Source of the DNA: JAPPHA01 sp964291635
GTDB lineage: Bacteria > Pseudomonadota > Alphaproteobacteria > Rhodobacterales > Rhodobacteraceae
DNA length: 64,000 bases
Direction: 5' to 3'
Assembly: GCA_964291635.2 (NCBI GenBank)
Contig: OZ219892.1
Location: 620,001-684,000, forward strand
The notes under the pieces: generated by a model
Database searches by the model: none
The model's input: the letters and a program-made list of their open reading frames with translations, nothing else
Told to the model about the DNA's origin: nothing
Shown: piece by piece, positions 9,683 to 19,081 of the stretch
How the letters are laid out: each line of letters opens with the position of its first letter
Position numbering within the stretch: the stretch's first letter is position 1
Program-made: the position numbers and the translations under genes

Positions 9683-10879
9683 TCAGAACGTAATCATCGG
9701 CGTTGTGGTCAGGAGTTCAACCCCGTCCCGGCCAACGATCACGTTCTGTTCGAAGCCTGCGGTTCCGATGCAGTCCTTTGCGATGAACGCCTCGATGCCA
9801 AGTACGGTGTCCGCCTCGATCACCGCTCCCATGTGATCATGGACGGTGCTCAGGTAGGGAGGCGTCTCGAAATAGAGGCCGTTCGGGTGCCCGTAGAACG
9901 GGTATTGTGCCGAGGCGCCGCCGCCATCCGATCCGATTTCCGACACGAGGCGGTCGCCGAGTTCCGCGATCTCCTTGTACGAACGCCCGGGACGTACGGC
10001 CTCGCACAGTGTTTCGACGACGGCTGCGCAACCCTCGACCAGCGACCTTTGTTCAGGGTTGGGCCGGTTGCCGACAACCGCGGTCCGGCCGGGGTCGAAA
10101 TAGTATCCCTGAAAGATAGGTCCGATGATGAATGCTCGTACGAGGTCGCCGCACTTCGGGACCAGGGTGGAATATCCCGTGAAGGGATCGCTGCAGGTGT
10201 ATGCTGTCAGCTTTCCGTGGCAGCAGACGACCTTGTGGTAGGTCCCGCCCCCGCGGAGCAGTTCGGCGACCGCTTTCCCGGCAGCTTCGGCCTCGCTGTC
10301 CCCGGCGATCAGCCGTTTCATCAGGATGTCCATTGCGGGATTGACGATGGCGGCGCCCTCCCGGAAACAGTCCAGTTCCCGGCCGGTCTTGATGAATCTC
10401 GTCGAGCGTACGAGGTCGTCGACGATCTGCCAGGTGAATCGCGGGTTCGCAGCCATGAGGCGCTGCCATTGCGCAACCGGAAAGAAATCCGAACCCGAAA
10501 AGGCAACCGGGTCGTCGACCTTGCGGTCCTCGAGCGCAGTGACGATGCTGGTGACCGGATCGGGGTGGTTGCGGATGCGATCGGTTGCCAGCAGTTCGGG
10601 GCGCAGTTCGGGATCGTCGACATGCAGTTCCGGCGGCTCGCCGGGCTGCAGGAGGACGGCGCAGAATGTCCTTGCCCGGTGCGGACCGGTGTCAACGCCC
10701 TGGCCCGTGGTGTGGGAGAAGTAGTTTGTCAGGTAGATTATGTCTCCGGCGCGGTCGAAGGACGCGCTGGTCTTGCCCCAAACCACCGCGACCTTGATTT
10801 CACGGCGCTTCATTTCGTTTTCGACGCGGGACCATCTCAGCTGGTATTCCTCGATCGGGAAGTAGCGGGCAACCATCAT
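9683..10879 (-). CDS. M24 family hydrolase, creatinase-like
   Basis: A 398-aa pita-bread fold protein: N-terminal creatinase domain, then the M24 catalytic domain. Of the five metal ligands of prolidases, the second Asp (YYFDPGRT), the His (YGHPNGLYF) and Glu residues (GIEAFI, FEQNVIV) are visible. The first Asp appears replaced in RAFIIGPIFQGY. Creatinase of this fold works without metal, so a creatinase-like C-N hydrolase is as likely as a peptidase. It overlaps the dimethylformamidase-like gene by 4 bp, which argues for a role in N-methyl amide breakdown. Substrate is inferred only. Confidence 0.85.
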   Translation of the reverse strand: MMVARYFPIEEYQLRWSRVENEMKRREIKVAVVWGKTSASFDRAGDIIYLTNYFSHTTGQGVDTGPHRARTFCAVLLQPGEPPELHVDDPELRPELLATDRIRNHPDPVTSIVTALEDRKVDDPVAFSGSDFFPVAQWQRLMAANPRFTWQIVDDLVRSTRFIKTGRELDCFREGAAIVNPAMDILMKRLIAGDSEAEAAGKAVAELLRGGGTYHKVVCCHGKLTAYTCSDPFTGYSTLVPKCGDLVRAFIIGPIFQGYYFDPGRTAVVGNRPNPEQRSLVEGCAAVVETLCEAVRPGRSYKEIAELGDRLVSEIGSDGGGASAQYPFYGHPNGLYFETPPYLSTVHDHMGAVIEADTVLGIEAFIAKDCIGTAGFEQNVIVGRDGVELLTTTPMITF

Positions 10880-13104
10880 TGGTTTTCCAGATGCGGTTCC
10901 AGGAAACGCCGCAGGACATTGCCGGTAATCCGGGCGACATTGTTGTCGAAACCGTCATGGGAGAGTGACGTGATCCATGTGATCGACCCCACGGAAAACA
11001 CCGCCCCACCGGCGGGCGTCTCGAAGTACACCATGTCGGCGCGAACGAAGCCGTGCTGGGTGCCATCGGTTCCGCGGGTCGCGATCGGGTATTCCTCGCA
11101 GCTCAGGATGCCATCGATGCCCACGTTTTCGGATGAGGCAAGGACGACGCTGTTGGGTGGAGATCCGAGATCGGGGTCCCAGCGATCGATTTCGATCCCC
11201 GCCGCACCACCACCACGGCGGCCGAAATCCCCGATCACCTCCTCCGGCTCGACTCCTTCGAAAATGAAGGCGAACTTCGGGTCACGGCTTGCCGCCGTCC
11301 GCCTGTAGTATGTTGAGCGGGCGAACATGGTCGACGAATACCCGACCCCGACAAGCCTCTGCGGTGCCCGGCCACAGGTGCGCCACAGGCCGCCGGGCTC
11401 GCCCGTGAACAGCATGTGATCCTCTCCGGGCTCACCTTCCCAGGCGCGCACGCCCGTTGCGCCCTTGCGGCATTCCAGGATGCCGGGGAAGCCGTCATGA
11501 AAGGCGACGCGCCAATAGAATCCGTTGCCGCCGAGATAGAGGTGTCGGCCGCCGTTCTGCTGGTAGCCGTCAATGGCGTCCCACATTCTCGTCGACGTGT
11601 ATTCGGGATGGGAAAGGGTGATGATCGCCCTGTAGCCCGAGATCGCATCGACGCCCCTCGCGTGAATGTCCTCGTCCGTGATGACGTCGTACGGTTGGCC
11701 GATATGCTCGAGCCACGCCAGCAGATGCGTGTCGTTGATGTAATTGAAGGTATAGGGTCCCGGTCTCATGGTGAGCATGGGCCGCAGGCGGCTGCTGTAG
11801 CAGACACCGCTGCCGTCCAGGTGGTGGTCATAGGTCGAATGGCCCAGGTCGCGATGCTCATGGAGGTGAAGTTCGTACGGGCTGATCTGGTTGACGCTCT
11901 CGGACATCACCTCGGAGCCGACCATGTCGACTTTCACATGGGTATTGGCATAGGCAAGATAGGTCGCCGTGCAGGCGATCACCGCCACATCAGCGGTCCG
12001 TTCACCGGCACGCGGTCGCACGAAGAACGGGATATGGTCCCGGTCGCCGTCGTCCGTCTCCAGGATGGCGGCGTAGAAGCCGCTCCGGCAATCGTGCGGC
12101 ACGCGCCAGGTGAAGTCGGTCTCCCAGCCGCAGTCGTAGATGTCGTCCGAATGAAAGTGAATGGCGCCGTACTGTTCCGGTGCGCTCTTCCAGCTCAGGA
12201 CCGACGAGTCCCAGCTGTGTCCGGTCATTGCCCGTGTCGGCATATTGATCGTACGGCCATGGACACCATTGCCGGAAACGTCCTCGATCCGGTCGGAGGT
12301 CATCTGCCTGGAGAAATCCCAGCTCGCCTGGATCCCGGCCGGGGCAGGGGAACCGCCGGCCGATCGGAGGAAGGCATCGACATCATCGATTTCCAGGACA
12401 TTGCCGAAAACGGTCGGCCGTTCGATTTTCCCGTCAAAGATCCTGCAGGCGCCGGTTGCACCGTTGCTGGTGGCGGCGATGAGAAATGGGACGCCGGCGC
12501 CGGGGGCTGCCGGGTTCCCGTCCAAAGCCATCGAAGCAGTCGCGACTCGGGGGATTCCCGGAATCGCACGCATCGCGACCTGGCCAATGCCCGCGGTGCC
12601 GGCATCGAAATCCACGTGCGCCGTGACGAGGTACCAATGCCGATACAGCAATGGCACGCCGCTGCTGACCTTCCCGCATCCGCCGATCTCCAGGGCCAGC
12701 GCACCTTCCGCGTCCAGACCCAACTGCCACCCTTGAGCCGAGGCATCGTCCCTGTGGCTGAGAATCGTCTGGTCTCTCCGCCCCGGAAGCGTCGGCCAGA
12801 CCAGGGCGGCAACCGTGAATCTTCGCCCACAGGAAAGGCGGTCCGCATCGTCGATCCTGGCATAGGATCCCGGATAAAGGGGCTGGAACCTTCCCTTGAT
12901 CGGGTCAGGCCGGATGCTCTCGACAGGGTCAACACGATATCCGGGACCGTGGGGATCAAGATCGGCGCAAATCACGCGTCCAATCCGGGCGCGGTAACTG
13001 TCGACGCCGTCGCAGCTGACCTTGAACGCGATCGTGGATCCGGGGGACGCGTGCCAGTCGTCGCAGTAGCCGAGCATGCGAATTCCCGACGAGAGTTTTT
13101 CCAT
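10876..13104 (-). CDS. dmfA2: N,N-dimethylformamidase-like large (beta) subunit
   Basis: A 742-aa protein resembling the large subunit of N,N-dimethylformamidase, which hydrolyses DMF to dimethylamine and formate. The N-terminal third is a lectin-like beta sandwich. The C-terminal part has the conserved SHPEYTS and LYLGGNGFYWRV stretches and a later FIFEGV. In the characterised Paracoccus enzyme two Tyr and one Glu bind a mononuclear iron, and residues compatible with that Tyr-Tyr-Glu set lie in these stretches. Downstream gene overlaps by 4 bp; the small subunit ends 1 bp upstream. The substrate could be another short N-alkyl amide. Confidence 0.87.
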   Translation of the reverse strand: MEKLSSGIRMLGYCDDWHASPGSTIAFKVSCDGVDSYRARIGRVICADLDPHGPGYRVDPVESIRPDPIKGRFQPLYPGSYARIDDADRLSCGRRFTVAALVWPTLPGRRDQTILSHRDDASAQGWQLGLDAEGALALEIGGCGKVSSGVPLLYRHWYLVTAHVDFDAGTAGIGQVAMRAIPGIPRVATASMALDGNPAAPGAGVPFLIAATSNGATGACRIFDGKIERPTVFGNVLEIDDVDAFLRSAGGSPAPAGIQASWDFSRQMTSDRIEDVSGNGVHGRTINMPTRAMTGHSWDSSVLSWKSAPEQYGAIHFHSDDIYDCGWETDFTWRVPHDCRSGFYAAILETDDGDRDHIPFFVRPRAGERTADVAVIACTATYLAYANTHVKVDMVGSEVMSESVNQISPYELHLHEHRDLGHSTYDHHLDGSGVCYSSRLRPMLTMRPGPYTFNYINDTHLLAWLEHIGQPYDVITDEDIHARGVDAISGYRAIITLSHPEYTSTRMWDAIDGYQQNGGRHLYLGGNGFYWRVAFHDGFPGILECRKGATGVRAWEGEPGEDHMLFTGEPGGLWRTCGRAPQRLVGVGYSSTMFARSTYYRRTAASRDPKFAFIFEGVEPEEVIGDFGRRGGGAAGIEIDRWDPDLGSPPNSVVLASSENVGIDGILSCEEYPIATRGTDGTQHGFVRADMVYFETPAGGAVFSVGSITWITSLSHDGFDNNVARITGNVLRRFLEPHLENQ

Positions 13105-13105
13105 G

Positions 13106-13432
13106 CTAAAGTTCCAGTACCGTCCCGGTCAGATCCCGCCAACGCAGTTCGAACACCGCCCATTCAGCCTCGTCGAGATTGTCGAAGATGCGGTCGTCGA
13201 CTGCTTCGACCGGTTGATTGCGTTCGCCGATTCGCCCGATTCTCCACGCCCGGAACGGTTCGACGATTACGATGACGTACTTGCCGCGTATCGGCATGGC
13301 CCTCATCCGGTGCAGGAGATTGCGGAGTTCCTCGCTATGCGGACCTCGAATCCTGGCGCGAAATTCCCGTGCCAGATCGGTACGGCCGGGATCAACGGGG
13401 TAGATGGCGGCCTCTTCCCAGTAACGGTACAT
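13106..13432 (-). CDS. dmfA1: N,N-dimethylformamidase-like small (alpha) subunit
   Basis: A 108-aa protein immediately before the large subunit. It matches the small-subunit layout: a charged N-terminal helix, HSEELRNLLHRMRAMPIRGKYVI in the middle, then a short strand-rich end with DEAEWAVFELRWRDLTG. The known small subunits are about 130 aa with a similar GKY segment and ExA motif near the end, so this one is slightly short. The position and 1-bp spacing are the strongest argument. It would act as part of an alpha/beta complex in the cytoplasm. Confidence 0.75.
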   Translation of the reverse strand: MYRYWEEAAIYPVDPGRTDLAREFRARIRGPHSEELRNLLHRMRAMPIRGKYVIVIVEPFRAWRIGRIGERNQPVEAVDDRIFDNLDEAEWAVFELRWRDLTGTVLEL

Positions 13433-13467
13433 GATTTGGCTCCGGTATTCGGCGACCCCTGGGGGCG

Positions 13468-14508
13468 TTACTCCATTGCCGTGAGACTCTCGTCGCTGTC
13501 ATGGATCTTGTGGACGTGGGTATGCGACACCGTGCCGCATTCCAGTCGGCACTGGCGCCGATGCCTGGTGGGCGGCATCCCGAACTCGTTGCGGTAGGAA
13601 CGCGAAAAATGTGCGAGCGATCCGAATCCCGAAGCCACTGCGACCTCGGTAATGCTCATGTCGGACTGGACCAGAAGCCTGCGCGCCAGCTTCAGACGTG
13701 CGCGGACGTAATACTGGGTGGGCGACGTGTTGAGGTACGTCTTGAACAACCGCTGCATCTGCTTGCCGGAAACACCGATCGAATCGGTCAGGTCGCTCAG
13801 CGGCACCGGTTCCTCAAGGTTGGATTCCATCATGTCGATCGCTTGGGCCAACGCCGAATGCGCCACCCTCGGATACCTTGAACCCACGGGTTGCGGGCTG
13901 ATGGACGGACGAACCTTTTCGAGAATGTACTGGTCCGAAACGGCGATGGCCGTCGATGCGCCGAAATGCGCGAAGACCAGGTGCAGGGCGAGGTCGACGA
14001 CCGCGGCACCTCCGGCACAGGTGATGATTCCACGGTCGACTTCGAACAGCGTGCTGGAGATGTTAATCCTCGGATACAACTCGCGCAACGTGTCGAGATA
14101 CTCCCAGTGAATGGTCGCCCGCCGGCCGTCGAGCATGCCGAGCTTGGCCAGGATCAGGCTCGCTGAGCCGAGTGCCGTCAATACGCTGCCGCCCCGGTAG
14201 AGTCGGCGAAGCCAGTTCGCCAGCGCATGGGGTACGTCGTATTGGGGATCGTTGCCGGTGACGAGAACGACATTGGTCAGGGTCCTGCAATCACGGATCG
14301 AAAGATCGATCTTGAATTCCATCTCGCTATTCGACGTCACGGGCCCACCGTCTATCGACAGCAGCATCCACTCGAAAAGCTTCCGGTCCGCGACGCGGTT
14401 CGCGATGCGCATCACCTCGACAAAGGACACGAAGGGTACGAGTGAAAAGCGTTCGTCGAGGAAGAACCCGACGCGGACAGGCTGGTCCTCGTCGTCATGT
14501 TTCAGCAA
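13468..14508 (-). CDS. GlxA-family AraC-type transcriptional regulator
   Basis: A 346-aa regulator. The N-terminal DJ-1/PfpI-like sensor domain (residues 10-190) contains VGFFLDERFSLVPFVSF and GMLDGRRATIHWEY. The nucleophile position reads ALGSASLILAKLG, with no Cys, as is usual for regulators rather than enzymes. The C-terminal double helix-turn-helix (about 225-330) includes DLTDSIGVSGKQMQRLFK and TEVAVASGFGSLAHFSRSYRNEFG. GlxA relatives include regulators of carnitine, choline and other N-methyl compound catabolism. It lies inside the dimethylformamidase-like operon, overlapping the upstream gene by 7 bp, and probably controls it. Confidence 0.9.
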   Translation of the reverse strand: MLKHDDEDQPVRVGFFLDERFSLVPFVSFVEVMRIANRVADRKLFEWMLLSIDGGPVTSNSEMEFKIDLSIRDCRTLTNVVLVTGNDPQYDVPHALANWLRRLYRGGSVLTALGSASLILAKLGMLDGRRATIHWEYLDTLRELYPRINISSTLFEVDRGIITCAGGAAVVDLALHLVFAHFGASTAIAVSDQYILEKVRPSISPQPVGSRYPRVAHSALAQAIDMMESNLEEPVPLSDLTDSIGVSGKQMQRLFKTYLNTSPTQYYVRARLKLARRLLVQSDMSITEVAVASGFGSLAHFSRSYRNEFGMPPTRHRRQCRLECGTVSHTHVHKIHDSDESLTAME

Positions 14509-14843
14509 TGATCAGGTTTCCCGTCGTCGTCGTGGTGCCGCTCGAATTCCCGTGACGCCAGCAGCGGATAGTCGAACGGACACGGAGGTTCACCATCGAC
14601 GTACATGTGCGCAAAGGCGTCGGTGATACCCTGGATATCGGCCGTACGGTCTTTCCAGGCGCGGTAGGCGCTCTCGGAAGAAAATACGGTCACCGCGATT
14701 CGCGCCTCGCCTTCCCCCATCAGCTGCATGGCGAGACAATCCGGTTCGTTCTCCATGGTCCTGAAGACGAGGTCCTTGAAAAGCTTGACGGATTCCTCCG
14801 CAAACTCGGCCTTGCACCGCCAGTGGGAGGTTCGAACGTACAT
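14502..14843 (-). CDS. Small ABM-like (dimeric alpha-beta barrel) protein
   Basis: A 113-aa protein read from the ATG at 14841-14843; an upstream extension in the same frame looks non-coding. The pattern CKAEFAEESVKLFKDLVFRTMENEPDCLAMQLMGEGEARIAVTVFSSESAYRAWKD matches the antibiotic-biosynthesis-monooxygenase/EthD fold in secondary structure. Its C-terminal tail is acidic and His-rich. It is the first gene of the leftward operon and overlaps the GlxA regulator by 7 bp. Enzymatic activity is not established; it could be a small monooxygenase or a binding protein. Confidence 0.6.
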   Translation of the reverse strand: MYVRTSHWRCKAEFAEESVKLFKDLVFRTMENEPDCLAMQLMGEGEARIAVTVFSSESAYRAWKDRTADIQGITDAFAHMYVDGEPPCPFDYPLLASREFERHHDDDGKPDHC

Positions 14844-15379
14844 TAGCTCACTCGATGCTGGCCTGCCGCCAGGTCGGGATGCTGGCCCCGCGCGGACCTG
14901 CACCGTTGACGGGACACCCATGACATCGAAAACAGCCGGGCGTGCAGGCAAACCGTGGCACACTGGTCGGGAAACGCCACGGGTGTCCGGGGTCGATGAC
15001 TCCCACCCACTTTGTAACTCTGTCCATGTTGAACCGTTCCAATTGCCGGATCCGTCGTTCCTGGGTGCCCCTGCCGCTCACACCTTCGCCAGCCGAAAAA
15101 AGGGAACTGCCTGGTTTCAGGCCAACACACGGACCCCCTCAAGGTCGAGAATGGAGCAGGCATGACGTTCCAAATTGATATGTTTGGTCGCAGACTTGAT
15201 CCCAAAAGACCAAACACTTCAAGGTGGTTCGTTACGTCGCGGTCCGCGCAGCGATCGGGCCCAAGACATCGGAGATCCGGAAGCAGGCAGTTTCCAGATC
15301 TGCCCCGGGCCGGGCAAGACAAATCCGAACTTGGCCAGGAGTGCCGAATTCCGAACCCGGAACCGTGGCGACACCGGGT

Positions 15380-15560
15380 CAGCGCGGCTGGGGCCGCAGC
15401 CTGTCCGATGGGCGAGGCGTTCGTTGCCGATTGGCCCTGTAACGTGACCATGGCTGCGATCAGGATTCGGGGCCCGCCCGCATAACCGATGCGCCAGCCC
15501 GTCATTGCGTAGGTCTTTGATACGCCGTTGATGGTCAGGACATCGGGTCCGGCGTGTCGC
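15380..15560 (-). pseudogene. Relic of an aspartate/aromatic aminotransferase
   Basis: One frame carries the unmistakable class I aminotransferase PLP-lysine region, LTINGVSKTYAMTGWRIGYAGGP, followed by a segment ending QAAAPAAL. The Lys of GVSK is the cofactor-binding residue. On both sides the frame shifts and only scattered matches remain, roughly over 15000-15820. The gene is clearly dead. It lies between the dimethylformamidase-like operon and the TRAP operon, suggesting this gap was once another metabolic gene. Confidence 0.7.
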
Positions 15561-16109
15561 CGCACCGAAAGCGCACCTCCCGTGTGACCTGTACGGCGAG
15601 GACCTCCCCGTCGATCCGGTCTTCGACGTTGGTCCGTTGCGACCGCGGTCGACGGGCAGGTCGGAAGCTGCGTCCCGTATGCTGTTCCCGGATTTCCTTG
15701 CGTCGCGTATTGAGTATTGAGCAGGCTGCCGTCCGAAGCGCCGACGGCTCGCTCATTGGCAATTCCAGGATGCCGTTCGGGTCCGGACCGGTTCCTGCGA
15801 CACGGGAAGGGTGTCACCTTGGGGGAATTGTGGGGTGCAACCGCGGATACCGGGAATGGATTGCACGGGTCCTCCGTCCGTTCAGTTCAATAAACGGTCG
15901 CTCAGGCGCAACTTGCCGACGCTGCGCGGGGTAGGGTCGGTCAGGCGTCTTGCACTGGCGAATGCATGTGGCAGGCGCGGTCGGTTGCGAGGCCTTACAG
16001 CCAGCAACCCGAATCCAAAGGGCCTGCTGCGAACGGAATGGCCTTGCCGAGCAGGACGATACCGGGAGTCGACAGGCCCTGACCCGTTCAGAAAAGGGGG
16101 AATCGGCAC
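15561..16109. other. Gene-free region upstream of the TRAP operon
   Basis: About 550 bp with no recognisable gene apart from faint remains of the aminotransferase relic up to about 15820. It must contain the promoter of the TRAP operon. A strong Shine-Dalgarno-like run (AAAAGGGGGAA) sits at about 16092-16102, just before the dctP start. Confidence 0.5.
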
Positions 16110-17126
16110 ATGAAAAGAACACTGACGACGACACTGACGATTCTGGCGACGGCTGCGGCCCTTGCGGCGACGACGCCGGCTGCAGCGCAGATGCATCGTT
16201 GGGACATGCCGAACGAATACGCCAAGGCATCCGGTCACTACTATGACGAGATCTTTGCAGAAAAGCTGCGTGAAGCCACCGGTGGTGCCATAGACATCAC
16301 CAATCACTACGGCGGAGCACTTGGCTACAAGTCAAAGGACCACTGGAAGGTCGTTGAGGACGGCGCTGCACAGATCGCGAGCACGTATACCGGGGTGTTC
16401 GCGGGGATCGATCCGATCTTTCTTCTTGTTTCCATGCCGTTCCTGGCTCGCAACATTGACGAGTCCCGCGCTCTCTACGAGGCGGCGCGTCCATGGTATG
16501 CAGCAGCATTCGAGAAGGGCAACCAGATGTTGGTGCTGGCAGTGCCATTCCCACCGGTGGGAATCTGGGCCCGGCAGCCGGTGACAAACCTGGAGGAACT
16601 GGGGCAAATCCGGATCCGAACCTACGACAAGACGAGTACCGTCGCGCTGAATGCCGCCGGCGCAAATGCGGTCCAGTTGAGTTGGGCAGACATCATTCCG
16701 GCGCTTACGACCGGTACCATCGACTCGGTCCTGACCGCAGGGGAGGGCGGCGTTCTGTCCAGTTTCTACGAACACATGGATCATTTCAACGCCATCAACT
16801 ATGTCGCAGGAACCCAGATGTTCCATATGAACCGCGATGTCTTTGACAGCCTTTCACCCGAACTCCAGGAAACGATCCTTGAGGTTGCCGGCGCGACCGA
16901 GGACGAAGCATGGGAGGCCATCAAGGACCGGGTTGACGCATCCTATGTCAGGATGCGGGATGCCGGGGTGACGATCCTGAGTGAATCGGACATGCAGGAC
17001 GGCTTCCTTGCATCCCTGCGCGAAGCCTCGACCGTCGTGTTCAATGAATGGCGCGACAAAATGCCGGAGGGTGCGGCGGATGAGATCATGGCAAACTTCT
17101 CGGAACGCCTCGGATCGATGAACTGA
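16110..17126 (+). CDS. dctP: TRAP transporter substrate-binding protein (DctP family)
   Basis: A 338-aa periplasmic protein with a classical signal peptide (MKRTLTTTLTILATAAALAA, cleavage near ANAQ-like PAAAQ at about residue 27). Family features are the EIFAEKLREATGGAIDITNHYGGALG segment near the N-terminus, then a conserved arginine region near QIRIRTYDKTSTVALNAAGANAV and the SWADIIPALTTGTIDSV loop. In this family the conserved Arg binds the carboxylate of the ligand. The gene is the first of a complete dctPQM operon. Confidence 0.94.
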   Translation: MKRTLTTTLTILATAAALAATTPAAAQMHRWDMPNEYAKASGHYYDEIFAEKLREATGGAIDITNHYGGALGYKSKDHWKVVEDGAAQIASTYTGVFAGIDPIFLLVSMPFLARNIDESRALYEAARPWYAAAFEKGNQMLVLAVPFPPVGIWARQPVTNLEELGQIRIRTYDKTSTVALNAAGANAVQLSWADIIPALTTGTIDSVLTAGEGGVLSSFYEHMDHFNAINYVAGTQMFHMNRDVFDSLSPELQETILEVAGATEDEAWEAIKDRVDASYVRMRDAGVTILSESDMQDGFLASLREASTVVFNEWRDKMPEGAADEIMANFSERLGSMN

Positions 17127-17172
17127 CAAGGAATGACGACGGGGTAGGCGCTGCCTGCCCCGGCGCCCGGGA

Positions 17173-17715
17173 ATGTACTCGTCAAGCGCCCGATTAATTC
17201 GTTCATTCGACAGGTTTGCCCGATTCCTGTCGGCCGCCGGGGCGGTCGCTGCCGGAGTCGTCCTGTTGGCGATGTCGCTCCATATTCTCGCTGAAATCGT
17301 CCTTCGGACACTGTTCCTCCGCTCGACCTTCGTGCTCGAGGAAATGATCGGTTACGGCGTTGCCGCCATGTCCTTTCTCGGACTGGGATATGCATTCAAC
17401 ACCGGGGCGCTGATCAGGATGAACCTCGTTCTCGAAAAACTCGGAGACGGGCTGATCCGGCGTATCGTGGAAGTGCTTTGCATCATCTCGGCGGGGACAT
17501 TCACCGGCATTGCCGCCTGGTACTTCTACGTCAACGCGGTACGGGATTTCATGCGCGGCCACGTGAGTGAAACCCTTTCGGAGACACCTCTCTGGTTGCC
17601 GCCGTCGATCATGCTTCTCGGCATGCTGGTATTCATCGTCCAGTTGCTGGCGTACCTGTTGCGGGTGCTCGCGGGCGACGTGTCCTTCGCTCCCGGCGGG
17701 CTGGAACAGGAATAA
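17173..17715 (+). CDS. dctQ: TRAP transporter small permease (DctQ family)
   Basis: A 180-aa membrane protein with four predicted helices, the standard topology of DctQ. The family motif EEMIGYGVAAMSFLGLGYAF follows the second helix. It lies 46 bp after dctP and 34 bp before dctM. It joins the large permease to form the Na+-coupled transporter. Confidence 0.92.
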   Translation: MYSSSARLIRSFDRFARFLSAAGAVAAGVVLLAMSLHILAEIVLRTLFLRSTFVLEEMIGYGVAAMSFLGLGYAFNTGALIRMNLVLEKLGDGLIRRIVEVLCIISAGTFTGIAAWYFYVNAVRDFMRGHVSETLSETPLWLPPSIMLLGMLVFIVQLLAYLLRVLAGDVSFAPGGLEQE

Positions 17716-17749
17716 GCCCGTGTCCAGGCAGACATTGGAAGGTTGAGCC

Positions 17750-19063
17750 TTGGGACCGCTGGAAGTCGCCATGGCGACACTGGGCCTGCTTGCCCTGTAT
17801 CTGACGCTCGGGATCTGGGTGTTCGCAGCGGTTGGCCTGGTCGGTCTGACGGCACTGCACCTTCTCCTGGGCTTCGACATTGACCGTATCGGCGCGATCA
17901 TGCGGGGGACGATGTGGCGTTCGGCCAGTACCTGGGAACTGTCGGCCGTCCCGATCTTCGTCATGATGGGTGAACTCATGTTTCGGAGTGACATGTCGGA
18001 GCGGCTGTTTCGTGGGCTGGCGCCCTGGGTCGCGCGCGTACCGGGCGGTTTGCTGCACACGAACATTGCAGGATGCACCGTCTTCGCGGCCGTCAGCGGA
18101 TCGACCACGGCGACCACCGCGACGGTCGGGAAAATCACGACGGCCGCACTTGCCGAAAGAAAATACGATCAGAGTCTCGCGGTGGGTTCGCTTGCAGGGG
18201 CCGGCAGCCTCGGGCTGATGATTCCGCCTTCGATTTCTTTCATCATCTACGGCGTGTTGTCCGAGACTTCCATTGCACGGCTGTTCGCGGCGGGCGTGTT
18301 GCCGGGTCTCCTGGTTGCGGGGCTCTATTCCGGATACATCGGTTTGCGCGCCACCATGAACCCTGCACTGGCTCCCCGCGGCACGGATGAGTTCACGGCC
18401 ATTGACCGTCTCAAGGGATTACTGGACCTCTTGCCGGTGACGGTCCTCGTGATTGTCGTTCTTGGCAGCCTTTACAGCGGAATCGCCACACCGTCCGAAG
18501 CGGCGGTTGTCGGATTTCTTGGCGCCTTGCTGATGGTCCTGTTTACCGGGCAGCTGACCTGGAAGATTTTCGTGGATTCCGTCGCCGGCACGATTCGGAT
18601 CACGACCATGGGGATCAGCATCCTGGTTGCCGCCAATTTCATGTCTTCTGCGATGGCCTATCTGCATGTTCCCCAGGAGATCGCCAAGTTCATCGTCAGC
18701 CTCGGCCTGTCCCCGTATGTCCTGATCCTGCTGGTGGCCGCCTTCTATATCATTCTTGGCCTGTTTCTCGACGGCCTGTCGATCATGGTCATGACCCTGC
18801 CGATCACGCTGCCGCTGGTCGTCTCAGTCGGCTTTGATCCGGTCTGGTTCGGCGTGTTCATCGTCATAATGATCGAGCTCGGCCTCGTCACACCGCCCAT
18901 CGGGTTCAACCTGTTTGTCCTGCAGGTCATGACCGGCCACAAGTTGGGGTTCATCGCCCGCGCCGCCTTTCCGTTTTTCCTTCTGCTTTGCGTTGCCGCG
19001 GTGATCATTACCGCCTTTCCCGAGATCGCGCTCTGGCTGCCGGACGCGCTCTTCAACAGATAA
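17750..19063 (+). CDS. dctM: TRAP transporter large permease (DctM family)
   Basis: A 437-aa permease with about 12 hydrophobic helices. Typical DctM stretches are SAVPIFVMMGELMFRSDMSERLF, AAVSGSTTATTATVGKITTAAL, and GSLGLMIPPSISFIIYGVLSETS. The start taken is TTG at 17750; the first ATG in frame is only seven codons later. It completes the TRAP system. Substrate is probably an organic acid made or used by the neighbouring dehydrogenase. Confidence 0.94.
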   Translation: MGPLEVAMATLGLLALYLTLGIWVFAAVGLVGLTALHLLLGFDIDRIGAIMRGTMWRSASTWELSAVPIFVMMGELMFRSDMSERLFRGLAPWVARVPGGLLHTNIAGCTVFAAVSGSTTATTATVGKITTAALAERKYDQSLAVGSLAGAGSLGLMIPPSISFIIYGVLSETSIARLFAAGVLPGLLVAGLYSGYIGLRATMNPALAPRGTDEFTAIDRLKGLLDLLPVTVLVIVVLGSLYSGIATPSEAAVVGFLGALLMVLFTGQLTWKIFVDSVAGTIRITTMGISILVAANFMSSAMAYLHVPQEIAKFIVSLGLSPYVLILLVAAFYIILGLFLDGLSIMVMTLPITLPLVVSVGFDPVWFGVFIVIMIELGLVTPPIGFNLFVLQVMTGHKLGFIARAAFPFFLLLCVAAVIITAFPEIALWLPDALFNR

Positions 19064-19081
19064 CAATACAGGGAGACCACG

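Noticed and set aside
11416..13275. Very long open frame (619 codons) on the plus strand opposite the dimethylformamidase-like gene
   Set aside because: It is a shadow of the high-GC coding strand with no domain-like sequence, while the minus strand carries the recognisable enzyme. The same applies to long antisense frames at 4418-5680 and 7986-9581.
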